The notes: generated by a model from the sequence alone, not told the origin. 64,000 nt of DNA from Serinicoccus chungangensis (GCF_001483745.1 NZ_LQBL01000028.1:476379-540378), one strand, 5' to 3'; positions 16,378-25,797 are shown, counted from the stretch's first letter. Numbers and translations are program-made.

Positions 16378-17271
16378 ATGCCCACCGACCCCCCGGCGCC
16401 GACGACCCGCACCAGCCGAGCCCGGCTGCGCCGCTCCGGCCGTCACCTGCTGCGCCTGGGGGGCCTGCTGGCCGTCGTGTCCCTCGTCGTCACCCTCGTC
16501 GGCGGGTGGGCCACCCGCTCCCTGCTGGAGCACCTCCAGTCCAACTCGGCCGAGCTGCTCGACGGCACCGCGACGGTCTCGCTGACCGAGGGCACGGAGC
16601 GCACCCTCTACGTCACCGGAGGGCTCGTCGCACCGGGCGAGATCGCCCCGACCCCGGTCGAGCAGATCAGCTGCACCATCACCGGTCCCGGCGGGGAGCT
16701 ACCGTTCACCACGCTGGCCGAGGAGGGCAGCCGGGTCGGCATCGACACGGCGCTGGCCCGCTTCCAGGTGGTCGGCAGGTTCACCGCGGCGGACACCGGC
16801 GAGCACCAGATCGACTGCGAGGGTCTGGGTGTCGTCGTGGCCCCGGACGTCGGCCCGGCCAACGCGTTGCTCCGCCTCGGCGGGCTCGCGCTCGGCACCC
16901 TCGGCACCTTCGTGGGCCTCTCGATGGTGCTCATCGGGGGCGTGCTGCTCCTTCTCGTCCGCGCGCCCGACGGGGGCCAGGACGGGGAGGAGATCCTCGA
17001 CGACGCCCCTCCGGCCGAGGGGGCCGACGAGTGGTGGGAGGACGAGGCCGGAGACGGCCGGCCCGAGCAGGCGGGGCGGCCTGCCGGCAGCGACGACGAC
17101 GCCGAGACCGGGGCCGGGACCGAGGCCGGGGCCGCCGACGGTGACGCCGAGTTCGTCGACCTCAGCGACGAGGAGCTGGCCGCGCTGTCGGAGGAGCAGA
17201 TCGCCGAGCTGGTCGCCTCCGGTCAGCTGGTCTTCGTCGACGACGACGAGGACGACACCACCCCTACGTGA
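16378..17271 (+). CDS. Two-helix membrane protein with extracytoplasmic beta domain and acidic tail
   Basis: 297 residues. A basic N-terminus precedes helix 1 (about 22-45). An outer domain of about 110 residues carries two cysteines likely to pair (SCTITGPGG and DCEGLG). Helix 2 lies near 165-193, and a long very acidic cytoplasmic tail ends in ELVASGQLVFVDDDE. The outer domain is related to that of the next gene (TCTVTGPDG, TFTCEGG), so the two are paralogues. No family name is recognised. The location behind the PknG operon suggests a membrane accessory of that system. Confidence 0.7.
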   Translation: MPTDPPAPTTRTSRARLRRSGRHLLRLGGLLAVVSLVVTLVGGWATRSLLEHLQSNSAELLDGTATVSLTEGTERTLYVTGGLVAPGEIAPTPVEQISCTITGPGGELPFTTLAEEGSRVGIDTALARFQVVGRFTAADTGEHQIDCEGLGVVVAPDVGPANALLRLGGLALGTLGTFVGLSMVLIGGVLLLLVRAPDGGQDGEEILDDAPPAEGADEWWEDEAGDGRPEQAGRPAGSDDDAETGAGTEAGAADGDAEFVDLSDEELAALSEEQIAELVASGQLVFVDDDEDDTTPT

Positions 17272-17347
17272 CCGGCTGGTGCGAGTCGTCCCCGACCCGT
17301 CCGGTAGGCCCTCGACCCACGGTGCGCGCGACGCCGGGGGTGGCGGA

Positions 17348-17359
17348 TAAGGTCGTGCC
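17348..17359 (+). promoter_or_regulatory. -10 element TAAGGT before a leaderless start
   Basis: TAAGGT (17348-17353) followed by six bases and ATG 17360, the same geometry as at 2640 and 24332. The -35 region is not convincing. Confidence 0.4.
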
Positions 17360-18085
17360 ATGAGCTACGGGAACCCTCCGGCACCGCGACGCAGCGGTCT
17401 GACGACGGCCGGCAAGTGGATGTTCATCATCGGCCTCGTCCTGTCCGTCATCGTCGGGATCGGCGTCGTCTGGGGCGGGGTGCAGGGTGCCCGGATGTTC
17501 AGCGACCTCCAGGGCGGCGGGACGCCGATCGACGGGGGCCAGACGACCGTCTCCATGGAGGAGGGCGACCTGCGGCTGGTGACCGCCGAGGGCAGCCAGA
17601 CCCCGACGTGCACGGTGACCGGGCCGGACGGCACCGAGTCGGCGCTCACGCAGGACAGCACCTTCGACACCGGTGACCAGCAGGTCGACGCCCAGCTGGT
17701 GGGCACCTACCAGGCCACCGCCACCGGGGAGCACACGTTCACCTGCGAGGGCGGCGCCGCGTCGCTGTCCCCGAGCATCAGCATCGGGGCCACCATCGGC
17801 CTGGCGGTCGCGGGCCTGGGCATCCTGGCACTCATCCCGCTGCTGCTGCTCACCGGCATCGGGCTCATCCTGTGGCTCGTCGGCCGCAGCAGGGACCGGA
17901 AGGCCGCGGACGGGCCGCCCGGGGGCTACGGCTACGGCACCGCCTACCCGCAGCAGGGCTACGGCCAGCCGCAGGACAGCGGCTACCCGCAGGCACCGGG
18001 GCAGGGGTACGGCCAGCCGTACGGGCAGGGGTCACCCCCGCGGCCGCCCGGGCAGGACCCGACCGACCCCTACCGCCGGGACTGA
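17360..18085 (+). CDS. Two-helix membrane protein with Gly/Tyr/Gln/Pro-rich tail, paralogue of the preceding gene
   Basis: 241 residues. Helix 1 is at about 20-45 and helix 2 at about 140-172. Between them lies a beta-rich outer domain with a cysteine pair (PTCTVTGPDG and HTFTCEGG). The cytoplasmic tail is low complexity with YGQPQ/YPQ-type repeats. Such tails are common in actinobacterial membrane proteins and may bind partners or phase-separate. The shared outer-domain motif with the gene at 16378 supports a duplication. Function unknown. Confidence 0.72.
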   Translation: MSYGNPPAPRRSGLTTAGKWMFIIGLVLSVIVGIGVVWGGVQGARMFSDLQGGGTPIDGGQTTVSMEEGDLRLVTAEGSQTPTCTVTGPDGTESALTQDSTFDTGDQQVDAQLVGTYQATATGEHTFTCEGGAASLSPSISIGATIGLAVAGLGILALIPLLLLTGIGLILWLVGRSRDRKAADGPPGGYGYGTAYPQQGYGQPQDSGYPQAPGQGYGQPYGQGSPPRPPGQDPTDPYRRD

Positions 18086-18097
18086 CCCGAGCGCCGG

Positions 18098-19000
18098 TCA
18101 GGGGCTGTCGGCACCGCCGTTGACGTTGAGCGTCTCGCCCACGACGTAGCTGCTCTCCGGCGAGGCGAGGAAGACGTAGGCCGGGGCGAGCTCGACCGGC
18201 TGGCCCGCGCGCCCCAGGGGCTGCCCGAGGCCGAACTCCGGGATGGCCTCCTTGGGCTGGCCCTGCACCACCTGCAGCGGGGTCCAGATGGGGCCCGGTG
18301 CCACGACGTTGACCCGCACACCCTTCGGCGCGAGCTGCTTGGCCAGGCCCTTGCCGAAGGTGTTCATCGCGCTCTTGGTCATGGCGTAGTCCAGCAGGTG
18401 CTCGCTGGGGCTGTAGGCCTGGACGGAGCTGGACAGGATGATCGTCGACCCGGCCTCCAGGTGCGGGACCGCAGCCCGGCAGATCCAGAACATCGCGTAG
18501 ACGTTGGTCTTGACGGTGAGGTCGAACTGCTCGTCGCTGATCTCCTCGATGGAGGGCGTGCTGACCTGCTTGCCGGCGTTGACGACGAGCGCGTCGAGCC
18601 CGCCGAGCTGCTCCACCGCCTGCTCGACGAGCCGCTGGCAGGTCTCCTTGTTGGTGACGTCGCCGGGCAGCTGCACGCACGTGCGGCCCTCCGCCTCGAC
18701 GAGCTCACGGATCCGGTCTGCGTCCTGCTGCTCGTCGGGGAGGTAGTTGATCGCGACGTCGGCACCCTCGCGGGCGTAGGCGATCGCCACAGCCCCGCCG
18801 ATGCCGGAGTCACCGCCGGTGATGAGCGCGCGACGGCCCTGCAGGCGTCCGGTGCCGCGGTATGACGTCTCGCCCCGGTCGGCCGGCGGGTCGAGCTCGG
18901 CGTCCAGCCCGGGCATGGGCTGGTCCTGCTCGGGCGGGGAGACGCGCGGGTGGCGGGTGGTCGGGTCGTCGAAGGTCAGCTGGTCGGTCTTCTGGGCCAT
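18098..19000 (-). CDS. SDR family oxidoreductase (YghA-like)
   Basis: 300 residues. An N-terminal extension of about 50 residues, Pro-rich and typical of the YghA/glucose-dehydrogenase-like SDR group, leads to the NAD(P)-binding ITGGDSGIG. VVNAGKQ follows, then the catalytic Ser in LSSSVQAYSPS, the YAMTK active-site pair, and the C-terminal GETLNVNGG. The start ATG at 19000 follows a GAGG-like ribosome site. It ends convergently 12 bases from the membrane protein gene. Substrate unknown; such enzymes reduce aldehydes or ketones with NAD(P)H. Confidence 0.9.
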   Translation of the reverse strand: MAQKTDQLTFDDPTTRHPRVSPPEQDQPMPGLDAELDPPADRGETSYRGTGRLQGRRALITGGDSGIGGAVAIAYAREGADVAINYLPDEQQDADRIRELVEAEGRTCVQLPGDVTNKETCQRLVEQAVEQLGGLDALVVNAGKQVSTPSIEEISDEQFDLTVKTNVYAMFWICRAAVPHLEAGSTIILSSSVQAYSPSEHLLDYAMTKSAMNTFGKGLAKQLAPKGVRVNVVAPGPIWTPLQVVQGQPKEAIPEFGLGQPLGRAGQPVELAPAYVFLASPESSYVVGETLNVNGGADSP

Positions 19001-19049
19001 GCCTCGATCCTCCCCCGCCCGCCGCACCCGCGCACCGTGGAACGGTCCA

Positions 19050-19067
19050 GCCCGCACGAGTGCGGGC
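19050..19067 (-). terminator. Hairpin downstream of the cupin gene
   Basis: Perfect dyad GCCCGCAC-GA-GTGCGGGC, 45 bases after the cupin stop and before the SDR start. It lacks a T-run, as is usual for actinobacterial terminators. Confidence 0.5.
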
Positions 19068-19112
19068 ACCCACGATCGCGCCGGCGCCGGCCGGCGCCCG
19101 GCGCCCGTCGAC

Positions 19113-19586
19113 TCAGGCCTTGAGGTCGTCCTCGCCGCTGCCCGGCTGGACGGTCCACTCCGGGGGGACGTCCCGCCCGGCGTCCTCGTCCGCCTCGGCG
19201 TCCTCGGACGTCTGCTGCACGATGCCCTGCGCGTGGTGGGAGGGGGCGTAGACGGCATACAGCTGCAGCGGCTCGTCGCCGGTGTTGATGACGTCGTGCC
19301 AGGACCCGGCCGGGACCTGGATGGACCACCCGTCCGAGACGTCCTGGGTGAAGTCGAGGTCGTCCTCGGCGGGACCCATGACGCAGCGGCCACGACCGGC
19401 GTCGACCCGCAGGAACTGGTCGGTCTCCGGGTGCGCCTCGAGGCCGATCGACTGCCCGGGCGGGATGGACATGAGGGTGACCTGGAGGTACGTCCCGGTC
19501 CACGCCACCGTGCGGTAGGTGGTGTTGTCCCTCGTCGCGGTCTCGATGTCGAAGGCGTTGGGCCGGGGTCCGGGGTCGGTGACCAT
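19113..19586 (-). CDS. Cupin domain protein
   Basis: 157 residues, single cupin barrel. Metal-ligand motifs are recognisable: PPGQSIGLEAHPETDQFLR in cupin motif 1 (His and Glu), and VPAGSWHDVINTGDEPLQL in motif 2. The C-terminal 30 residues are acidic and probably flexible. Cupins of this class bind a divalent metal and have varied roles; nothing here fixes the substrate. It is a single leftward gene upstream of, and possibly cotranscribed with, the SDR. Confidence 0.85.
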   Translation of the reverse strand: MVTDPGPRPNAFDIETATRDNTTYRTVAWTGTYLQVTLMSIPPGQSIGLEAHPETDQFLRVDAGRGRCVMGPAEDDLDFTQDVSDGWSIQVPAGSWHDVINTGDEPLQLYAVYAPSHHAQGIVQQTSEDAEADEDAGRDVPPEWTVQPGSGEDDLKA

Positions 19587-19774
19587 GCTGGCGTCCTCTC
19601 GTGCAGGTGGGTTCCGGGACCAACCTAGCGGCCCATCCCCGCCTCCCGCGCCCGGGCGATCGCCTCCGCCCGGCTGCCGGCGTGACCGGTCGGAACCGGG
19701 ACCGGCGTGGCGGCGTCGGTAGGGTAGGAGCTGCCGTCGATCGGCCGGCCGGGGTGCCGGAGGGAAGAGGGGAC

Positions 19775-21247
19775 ATGTCCAACGTGCACCGCGCCGTGGT
19801 GGGTGGCGTCGCGCTGCTGGGGGTGGTGGGGACGAGCGTCGGCCTCTGGGCCACGCAGACCCCCGAGCACGCCGCCGGCAGCCTGGTGGTCGACGACGGC
19901 GCGCAGGTGCTCGACCTGCCGGCCCTGGAGGCCGGGGTGGAGGGGCTGCGCTTCCACGAGCCGACCGACGTCGCGGTCTACAGCACCCTGGGGGGCGAGG
20001 CGGCGCAGACCGACGACCTGGCGCTCAACACGGCCGTGCTCGAGCACGCGCGGGCCGAGCGCACCGAGTGGCTCTCGGCGGACGGGCAGACCTGGGCCGA
20101 CGACCTGTTCATCTTCGCGGTCGACCCCGAGGGACGGCTGGTGGGCACCTACTTCGGGGAGAACCGTGAGGTCCCCCAGGAGGAGCAGCTGGAGATCCAG
20201 GACGCCGCCAAGGACGACTTCCGCGCGGCCGACTGGACGGACGGCACGCTCGCCGGCCTCGAGGCGGGGGCGGCCCGCATCGAGCAGCCCTTCATGAGGT
20301 CGGCCGGAGGGGTCGTCCTCGCCGGTCTGCTGTCGCTGCTCACCGCCGTCGGCGCCGGCACCTGGCTGGGCATCGGCGTCCACCGCGCCCGGGTCAGCCG
20401 CGACATGCGCGCCGAGGGCGACCGGCGGATGGCCTCGGTCGTCGGTGAGATGGACGCCACCGAGCTGCACGCCCGGCTCATCCCCGAGGACTCCCGCTAC
20501 GGCGGGCGCGTCCTGCGTCGTTACGACGAGTTCACCCGTGGGGTGCGCGAGCTCACCGACCTCGGTAACGAGGTCCGCGCGATCCCGGAGTCGGCCTACA
20601 ACCGGAAGGCCTCGCAGACCCGGCTCACGGCATACCGGGACAAGGCGCTGGAGCTGGACCACCTCGACGACGTCATCGCCGACACGGCCACCTTCCTCGG
20701 TCGCGACCGGGCCTGGGCCCAGGCGTGGACCCGTCAGGAGGCGCCGCTGCGCGAGGACCTCGAGCAGGTCGGGTCCGTCATCGAGACGGACGTGCCGGAC
20801 GAAGCGCGCGGGCTGCCCCAGGTCGCCGAGCTCCGGGAGTTCGCGTCCGGCGCCCTGGCCCGCCTGGACCAGCTGCGCGGGCAGCTGGAGGCGCAGGAGG
20901 TCTCCCCGGACGACGCCCTGGACGAGCTGCGGACCACCCGCGACGGGCTGAGCGAGCGGCTGGACCGGCTCGCCGGTGCCGTCGCGGAGGAGGTCGGGAA
21001 GACTCCCGAGGAGCGGGTCGCCATGAAGAAGGCGATGCGCGACGAGCGGTCCCAGCGCCGCACCGAGGCCACGATCCTCGCCGCGGCCTACCCGTCCTGG
21101 GGCTGGTACCCGCTCGGCGCGTTCCAGACCGGCCTGCACTCCGGCACCGCCGCGGTGGAGCAGTCGCGGTCCAGCTCGAGCGGGGCGACCTCCGGTTACA
21201 GCGGGGGCGGCGGCTTCAGCGGCGCCGGGAGCTCCTCGCGCTTCTGA
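19775..21247 (+). CDS. DUF5129/TPM-like membrane protein
   Basis: 490 residues. It starts with a signal-like helix (VVGGVALLGVVGTSVGLWA). An outer alpha/beta domain of about 150 residues follows, resembling TPM domains (VAVYSTLGG, DLFIFAVDPEGRLVGTYFGENR). A second membrane helix (GGVVLAGLLSLLTAVGAGTWLG) and a long cytoplasmic helical domain come next. The C-terminus is Ser/Gly-rich and ends GGGGFSGAGSSSRF, typical of TPM_phosphatase/DUF5129 proteins. The ATG is preceded by GGGAAGAGGGG. Role unknown; related proteins act in the envelope. Confidence 0.75.
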   Translation: MSNVHRAVVGGVALLGVVGTSVGLWATQTPEHAAGSLVVDDGAQVLDLPALEAGVEGLRFHEPTDVAVYSTLGGEAAQTDDLALNTAVLEHARAERTEWLSADGQTWADDLFIFAVDPEGRLVGTYFGENREVPQEEQLEIQDAAKDDFRAADWTDGTLAGLEAGAARIEQPFMRSAGGVVLAGLLSLLTAVGAGTWLGIGVHRARVSRDMRAEGDRRMASVVGEMDATELHARLIPEDSRYGGRVLRRYDEFTRGVRELTDLGNEVRAIPESAYNRKASQTRLTAYRDKALELDHLDDVIADTATFLGRDRAWAQAWTRQEAPLREDLEQVGSVIETDVPDEARGLPQVAELREFASGALARLDQLRGQLEAQEVSPDDALDELRTTRDGLSERLDRLAGAVAEEVGKTPEERVAMKKAMRDERSQRRTEATILAAAYPSWGWYPLGAFQTGLHSGTAAVEQSRSSSSGATSGYSGGGGFSGAGSSSRF

Positions 21248-21462
21248 CTGCGGTATGTCGTGTCGCGGGCGTGCGCAGAGGCACGCGCGTGTCACGTGGT
21301 CCTGCACGAGGAGATGCACACGCGTGCTCGTTCCCCCCTCGCCCCGCATCTGCTCCGACTCGGGCGTGCCGCGGGTGGGGTTCGCCGGAGGCTCCGTAGG
21401 CTCGGCACCGACCGACAACCGGGTGGTCCTGCGCCTCGACCCCCGAGCGAGGAGCAGAGCAC

Positions 21463-22992
21463 GTGGCCCAGGACCTGCCCGACGACCTCCGACAGGCGAT
21501 TGCCAGCATGACGCCGGACGAGCTGCACCAGCTGCTCGCCGAGATCGCCGCCGCCAGCGGCGGCCTCGGAGCCCCCGAGTTCGGCCGACCCAGGGTGGAG
21601 CCGGTCGTGCTGCCCGACCCGCCCGAGGACGACGTGCTCCTGACCGTGCGGGTCGACGTCGACGACGTCAGGCCGCCGGTGTGGCGCCGGCTGGAGCTGC
21701 GCGGCGACCTGCAGCTCGACGAGGTGCACGAGATCCTGCAGGCGGCGTTCGGCTGGCTGGACGGGCACCTGCACCGATTCTGGCCGGGACCCGCCAAGCG
21801 CATCTGGACCGGGCCGTTCTTCACCACCGAGCTGGACGAGATCGAGCCCGAGGACGAGGGCATGCAGGCCGAGGACGAGGTGCGCCTCGACCAGGTGCTG
21901 CGCCAACCGGGCGACCGGCTGTTCTACACCTACGACTTCGGTGATGACTGGACCTGCACCATCAAGCTGGAGAAGGTCGTCACGCTCGACGACGACGCCG
22001 AGGCCGAGGACGCGGTGTGCACCGCCGCGCGCATGGCCGGTCCGCTCGAGAACTGCGGCGGGCCGCCCGGACACCAGGAGCTGGTCGACGCCTTCCGGGC
22101 CGGCGGGCTGGCCGCCCTCGACCCGGACCTGCGCGCCTGGGTGCCACCCGGTTGGGACCCCTTCGAGGAGGACGTCGCCTCGGTCAACGAGCGGCTGCGG
22201 ATCGCGGGTATGACGCAGGCCGAGCTGATGGAGTCGCTCGCCTCGGGTCAGGACGCAGTCCCGTGGCCGTCGGCCCTGGAGCCGATGCTGGACCTGGCCC
22301 TACCGGACGTGCTCAGCGAGCTGGCCGAGCTGACCCGGACGGCGCGGGACGGCAGCAGGTACGGCGACCTCACGGCGGCCGACCTCGCCGCCCTGGCCCG
22401 CCCCTACCGCTACCTGGTCGACCTGGCCGGGGAGGACGGCATACCCCTCACCCAGGCGGGGTGGATGAAGCCGGCGGTCGTGGAGCAGATCTACCGCGAC
22501 CTCGGCTTCGAGGACGGATGGATCGGCAAGGGCAACCGCGAGGACCAGACCGCCCCCGTCGCGGACCTCCGGGCGCGCTGCCAGCGGGTGGGGCTGCTGC
22601 GCAAGCACCGGGGCCGGTTGCTGCGGACCCGGGCGGCTGCAGCCCTGACCGACGACGAGGACCTCGTGCAGCACGTCGCCGCTCGGGTGGGCGCCGACAA
22701 GAACGATCTGGTGCAGGCGGCGATGGCGCTCTTCGCGCTGGTGAGCGCGGCGACCGGCGAGGCCGGCTACGACCACCGGGTCCCGGTGGCGGACCTCATG
22801 ACCCGCTGCGGCCTCCGGACGACGTCGCGAGGGGTCGACCCGCACCATGCCCTCGAGTGGTGCCGCCCGGTCTGGCGGACGCTCTCGGACGCGTCCGGGC
22901 TGCAGCTGCTGCGCGGAGAGCCCGACCAGCAGAGCCGCCGGCGGGTGGCCGGGCTGGCGCGGATGATGCTGTGGCCGCAGGGCGTCGTGTGA
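21463..22992 (+). CDS. Plasmid pRiA4b ORF-3 family protein
   Basis: 509 residues, GTG start preceded by GCGAGGAGC. The pRiA4b ORF-3-like domain occupies about 45-230: VRPPVWRRLEL, the LHRFWPG segment, and YDFGDDWTCTIKLE, GGPPGHQELVDAF. The rest (230-509) is a helical region with a YDHRVPVADLMTRCGL segment and no known motif. The family is widespread in bacteria and plasmids but its biochemistry is not established. The gene stands alone and ends in a strong hairpin. Confidence 0.85.
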   Translation: MAQDLPDDLRQAIASMTPDELHQLLAEIAAASGGLGAPEFGRPRVEPVVLPDPPEDDVLLTVRVDVDDVRPPVWRRLELRGDLQLDEVHEILQAAFGWLDGHLHRFWPGPAKRIWTGPFFTTELDEIEPEDEGMQAEDEVRLDQVLRQPGDRLFYTYDFGDDWTCTIKLEKVVTLDDDAEAEDAVCTAARMAGPLENCGGPPGHQELVDAFRAGGLAALDPDLRAWVPPGWDPFEEDVASVNERLRIAGMTQAELMESLASGQDAVPWPSALEPMLDLALPDVLSELAELTRTARDGSRYGDLTAADLAALARPYRYLVDLAGEDGIPLTQAGWMKPAVVEQIYRDLGFEDGWIGKGNREDQTAPVADLRARCQRVGLLRKHRGRLLRTRAAAALTDDEDLVQHVAARVGADKNDLVQAAMALFALVSAATGEAGYDHRVPVADLMTRCGLRTTSRGVDPHHALEWCRPVWRTLSDASGLQLLRGEPDQQSRRRVAGLARMMLWPQGVV

Positions 22993-23013
22993 CCCACCTC
23001 AGCACGACGCACG

Positions 23014-23046
23014 CGGGCGCCCGCACCGTGTCGGTGCGGGCGCCCG
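23014..23046. terminator. Bidirectional terminator, perfect 15-bp stem
   Basis: CGGGCGCCCGCACCG (23014-23028), three-base loop, and its exact complement to 23046. It lies between two convergent genes (stops at 22992 and 23066), as expected for a terminator that serves both. The GTATGCC word follows directly after the stem. Confidence 0.8.
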
Positions 23047-23065
23047 GGGTATGCCGTGGTGCGGG

Positions 23066-24124
23066 TCAGCCCGCCAGCGTCGCCGTGTCGATGACGGCGC
23101 GGTAGCGCACGTCCCCGGCCACCACCTTGTCGTAGTAGTCGTCGACCTGGCCGGCGTCGATGACCTCCACGGTGGCGGTGATGCCGTGCTCGGCGCAGAA
23201 GTCGAGCATCTCCTGGTGCTCGGGCAGGCCGCCGATCATGTTGCCCCTGATGGAGCGTCGGTTGGCCAGCAGCGAGAAGGCGCTGACCTGCAGCGAGTCC
23301 TCCGGGGCGCCGACATTGGCCAGGACCCCGCCGCGGTCGAGCAGACCCATGTAGGAGTCCAGCGGGATGCCCGAGCCGACGGTGTTGACCAGGAGGTCGA
23401 AGCTGCCGGCGAGCTCCTCGAACGCCGTGCCGTCCTCGGTGGCGCGGAAGTCCTGGGCGCCGAACGACATACCGTCCTGCTTCTTGCTGTCGGTGCGGCT
23501 CAGCACGGTGACCTCGGCGCCCATGGCCGCGGCGATCTTCACCGCGACGTGCCCGAGGCCGCCCAGGCCGATGACGCCGACGCGCGAGCCCGGGCCGACG
23601 CCGGCCTCCTTGAGCGGGTGGTAGGTCGTGATGCCCGCGCACAGCAGCGGCGTCACGCCCGCGTAGTCGGCCTCGTCGTAGGAGTCCGGGACCTTGACGA
23701 CGAAGTGGTCGCGGACGACGACCTCCCCGCTGTAGCCGCCCTTGGTGATCTCGCCGTGGTAGTCCTCCTGGCCGTAGGTCTGGACGGCGCCCTTGAGGCA
23801 GTACTGCTCCTCGCCGTCCCGGCAGGGCTCGCACTCGCCGCAGGAGTCGACGAGGCAGCCGACGCCGACGACGTCACCGACGGCATGGTCGGTCACGTCC
23901 GCGCCGACCTCGGTGACGGTGCCGAGGATCTCGTGACCGGGGGTGAGCGGGTAGAGGGTGCCGCCCCACTCCTCCCGGGTGATGTGGATGTCGGTGTGGC
24001 AGATGCCGGCCCAGCGGATGTCGATGCGCACGTCGTCCGGTCGCAGGTCGCGGCGCTCGATCTGCACCCGCTCGAAGGCGGCTCCGGCGGAGGGCGCGGC
24101 GAGTGCTGGTGTGGTGGTCGTCAC
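23066..24124 (-). CDS. Zinc-dependent alcohol dehydrogenase (cinnamyl-alcohol/YahK type)
   Basis: 352 residues from GTG 24124, preceded by AGAGGAG. Catalytic zinc ligands are in GICHTDIHI and GHE; the structural zinc loop is CGECEPC...YC; the Rossmann motif is GLGGLGHVAVK. This is the MDR subgroup that reduces aldehydes with NADPH (YahK, AdhC, CAD). Length is standard. It is monocistronic and divergent from the APC permease. Cofactor preference and substrate cannot be read with certainty. Confidence 0.92.
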   Translation of the reverse strand: MTTTTPALAAPSAGAAFERVQIERRDLRPDDVRIDIRWAGICHTDIHITREEWGGTLYPLTPGHEILGTVTEVGADVTDHAVGDVVGVGCLVDSCGECEPCRDGEEQYCLKGAVQTYGQEDYHGEITKGGYSGEVVVRDHFVVKVPDSYDEADYAGVTPLLCAGITTYHPLKEAGVGPGSRVGVIGLGGLGHVAVKIAAAMGAEVTVLSRTDSKKQDGMSFGAQDFRATEDGTAFEELAGSFDLLVNTVGSGIPLDSYMGLLDRGGVLANVGAPEDSLQVSAFSLLANRRSIRGNMIGGLPEHQEMLDFCAEHGITATVEVIDAGQVDDYYDKVVAGDVRYRAVIDTATLAG

Positions 24125-24319
24125 TGATGCTCCTCTGTGGGGTTCGGTGAACAGCAGGGCCGCGACACGAGCTCGCGGCCCACTCCCCCTCCAACCACGT
24201 GGGCGCTGACGCGGATTCCCGCGCGGCCCGGCCCGCAGATATTCCCGCGCCGGGTGGGCGTTCGCTCTCTCCTCCGGGCGTGTCCGCGCGATCATGCACC
24301 GGTGACCCTCACGGAGGTC

Positions 24320-24331
24320 TAGCGTCGGGCT
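24320..24331 (+). promoter_or_regulatory. -10 element TAGCGT before a leaderless start
   Basis: TAGCGT (24320-24325), six bases, then ATG 24332. The box is identical to that at 2628. The 207-base divergent region between this gene and the alcohol dehydrogenase shows no other clear element. Confidence 0.4.
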
Positions 24332-25750
24332 ATGAGCACGCAGACGGGGCAGGGGTTCATCCGGCAGCTCGGGCGCTGGGACGCCCTCGCGATCGGGTTC
24401 GGGGCGATGATCGGCTTCGGCTGGGTGGTGCTCACCGGAGAGTGGCTGGTCGCGGCCGGCACCCTGGGCGCGGTGCTGGCCTTCGTGGTCGGCGGGGTCA
24501 TCATGGCGCTCGTGGGGCTGACGTATGCCGAGCTCGTCGCCGCGATGCCGCACGCCGGGGGTGAGCACAACTACGTCATGCGGGCCATGGGGTCGCGGTG
24601 GGCGTTCGTGGCGTCCTGGGCCCTGGTCGGCGGCTACGTGACCATCGCCGCCTTCGAGGCGGTCGCGCTGCCCCGCACCGCGACATACCTCTGGCCGGCG
24701 CTGGAGTCGGTGGAGCTGTGGTCGGTGGCCGGCTCCCCCGTCTACCTCGGGTGGGGCGTCATCGGCACGGCGGCCGCCGTCGTCCTCACCGTGATCAACG
24801 TCGTCGGCATCCGGCCGGCGTCGCTCGTGCAGACCTTCATCGTGCTCTTCCTCGTCATCATCGCCGTGCTCATGCTCGTGGGGGTCGGCGTCGGCGGGTC
24901 GCTGGAGTATGCCGAGCCGCTGGTCACCGGAGGTTTCGCCGGCTTCGCCGCCGTGCTCGTGGTGGTGCCCTTCCTCTTCGTCGGCTTCGACGTCATCCCG
25001 CAGTCGGCCGAGGAGATCGACCTGCCGTTCCCGCTCATCGGCAAGCTCATCGTGCTCTCGGTGGCGCTGGCCAGCCTGTTCTACATCGTCATGGTGGGCG
25101 CCTCGGGGCTGGCGATGGACCACCAGGAGCTCGTGGACTCCGACCTGGCGACGGCCGACGCGATGGCGGCGCTGTGGGGCTCGCAGACCTTCGGGACCAT
25201 CCTCGTGGCGGGGGGCCTGGCCGGCATCCTCACCTCGTGGAACGCCTTCCTCATCGGCGGATCCCGGCTGCTCTACGCGATGGGCCGGTCGGGCATGCTG
25301 CCGGCGGCGTTCGGTCGTCTGCACCCGCGGTTCCGGACGCCGACGGCCGCGCTGCTCTTCATCGGGGTGCTGTCGGCCGCCGCGCCGTGGCTGGGGGCGG
25401 ACGCGCTCGGCTGGCTGGTCGACTCCGGGTCGCCCTCGATCGTGCTCGGCTACCTGCTCGTCACGGTCGCCTTCCTGGTGCTGCGCCGGCGCGAGCCCGA
25501 GATGGACCGGCCGCTGCGCATCGGCGGCACCGGGTCCGGGGGCGTGGTCATCGGTGTGGTGGCGCTGGTGCTGGCCGCCGGGCTGGCCTCGCTCTACCTG
25601 CCCGGCATGCCGTCCTCGCTGCCGCTCGAGCCCTGGGTGCTCTTCGGTCTGTGGTGGCTGCTGGGTCTGGTCCTGCTGCTGCGGGTCCCGTCGGTCCCCG
25701 GCGGCCCGGACGCCGAGGAGACGGTGTTGTCCCGGCGGGAGGCCTCCTGA
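24332..25750 (+). CDS. APC-superfamily amino acid permease
   Basis: 472 residues with about twelve hydrophobic helices. The first helix carries the APC unwound motif GFGAMIGFGWVVLTGEW, and helix 2-3 carries LTYAELVAAMPHAGGEHNYV. A later loop has FVGFDVIPQSAEEID, typical of the amino-acid/polyamine branch. No antiporter partner or catabolic enzyme is adjacent, so the substrate stays open. Confidence 0.9.
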   Translation: MSTQTGQGFIRQLGRWDALAIGFGAMIGFGWVVLTGEWLVAAGTLGAVLAFVVGGVIMALVGLTYAELVAAMPHAGGEHNYVMRAMGSRWAFVASWALVGGYVTIAAFEAVALPRTATYLWPALESVELWSVAGSPVYLGWGVIGTAAAVVLTVINVVGIRPASLVQTFIVLFLVIIAVLMLVGVGVGGSLEYAEPLVTGGFAGFAAVLVVVPFLFVGFDVIPQSAEEIDLPFPLIGKLIVLSVALASLFYIVMVGASGLAMDHQELVDSDLATADAMAALWGSQTFGTILVAGGLAGILTSWNAFLIGGSRLLYAMGRSGMLPAAFGRLHPRFRTPTAALLFIGVLSAAAPWLGADALGWLVDSGSPSIVLGYLLVTVAFLVLRRREPEMDRPLRIGGTGSGGVVIGVVALVLAAGLASLYLPGMPSSLPLEPWVLFGLWWLLGLVLLLRVPSVPGGPDAEETVLSRREAS

Positions 25751-25753
25751 GGG

Positions 25754-25797
25754 AGCGCGGGCGGACGGAGCCTCGAGCGGCGGCCCTCCCCCGCGCT
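25754..25797. terminator. Weak bidirectional hairpin between convergent genes
   Basis: AGCGCGGG (25754-25761) pairs with CCCGCGCT (25790-25797) across a 28-base loop that has its own dyad (CCTCGAGCGG). It begins just after the permease stop and overlaps the stop of the leftward isomerase gene. Confidence 0.35.
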
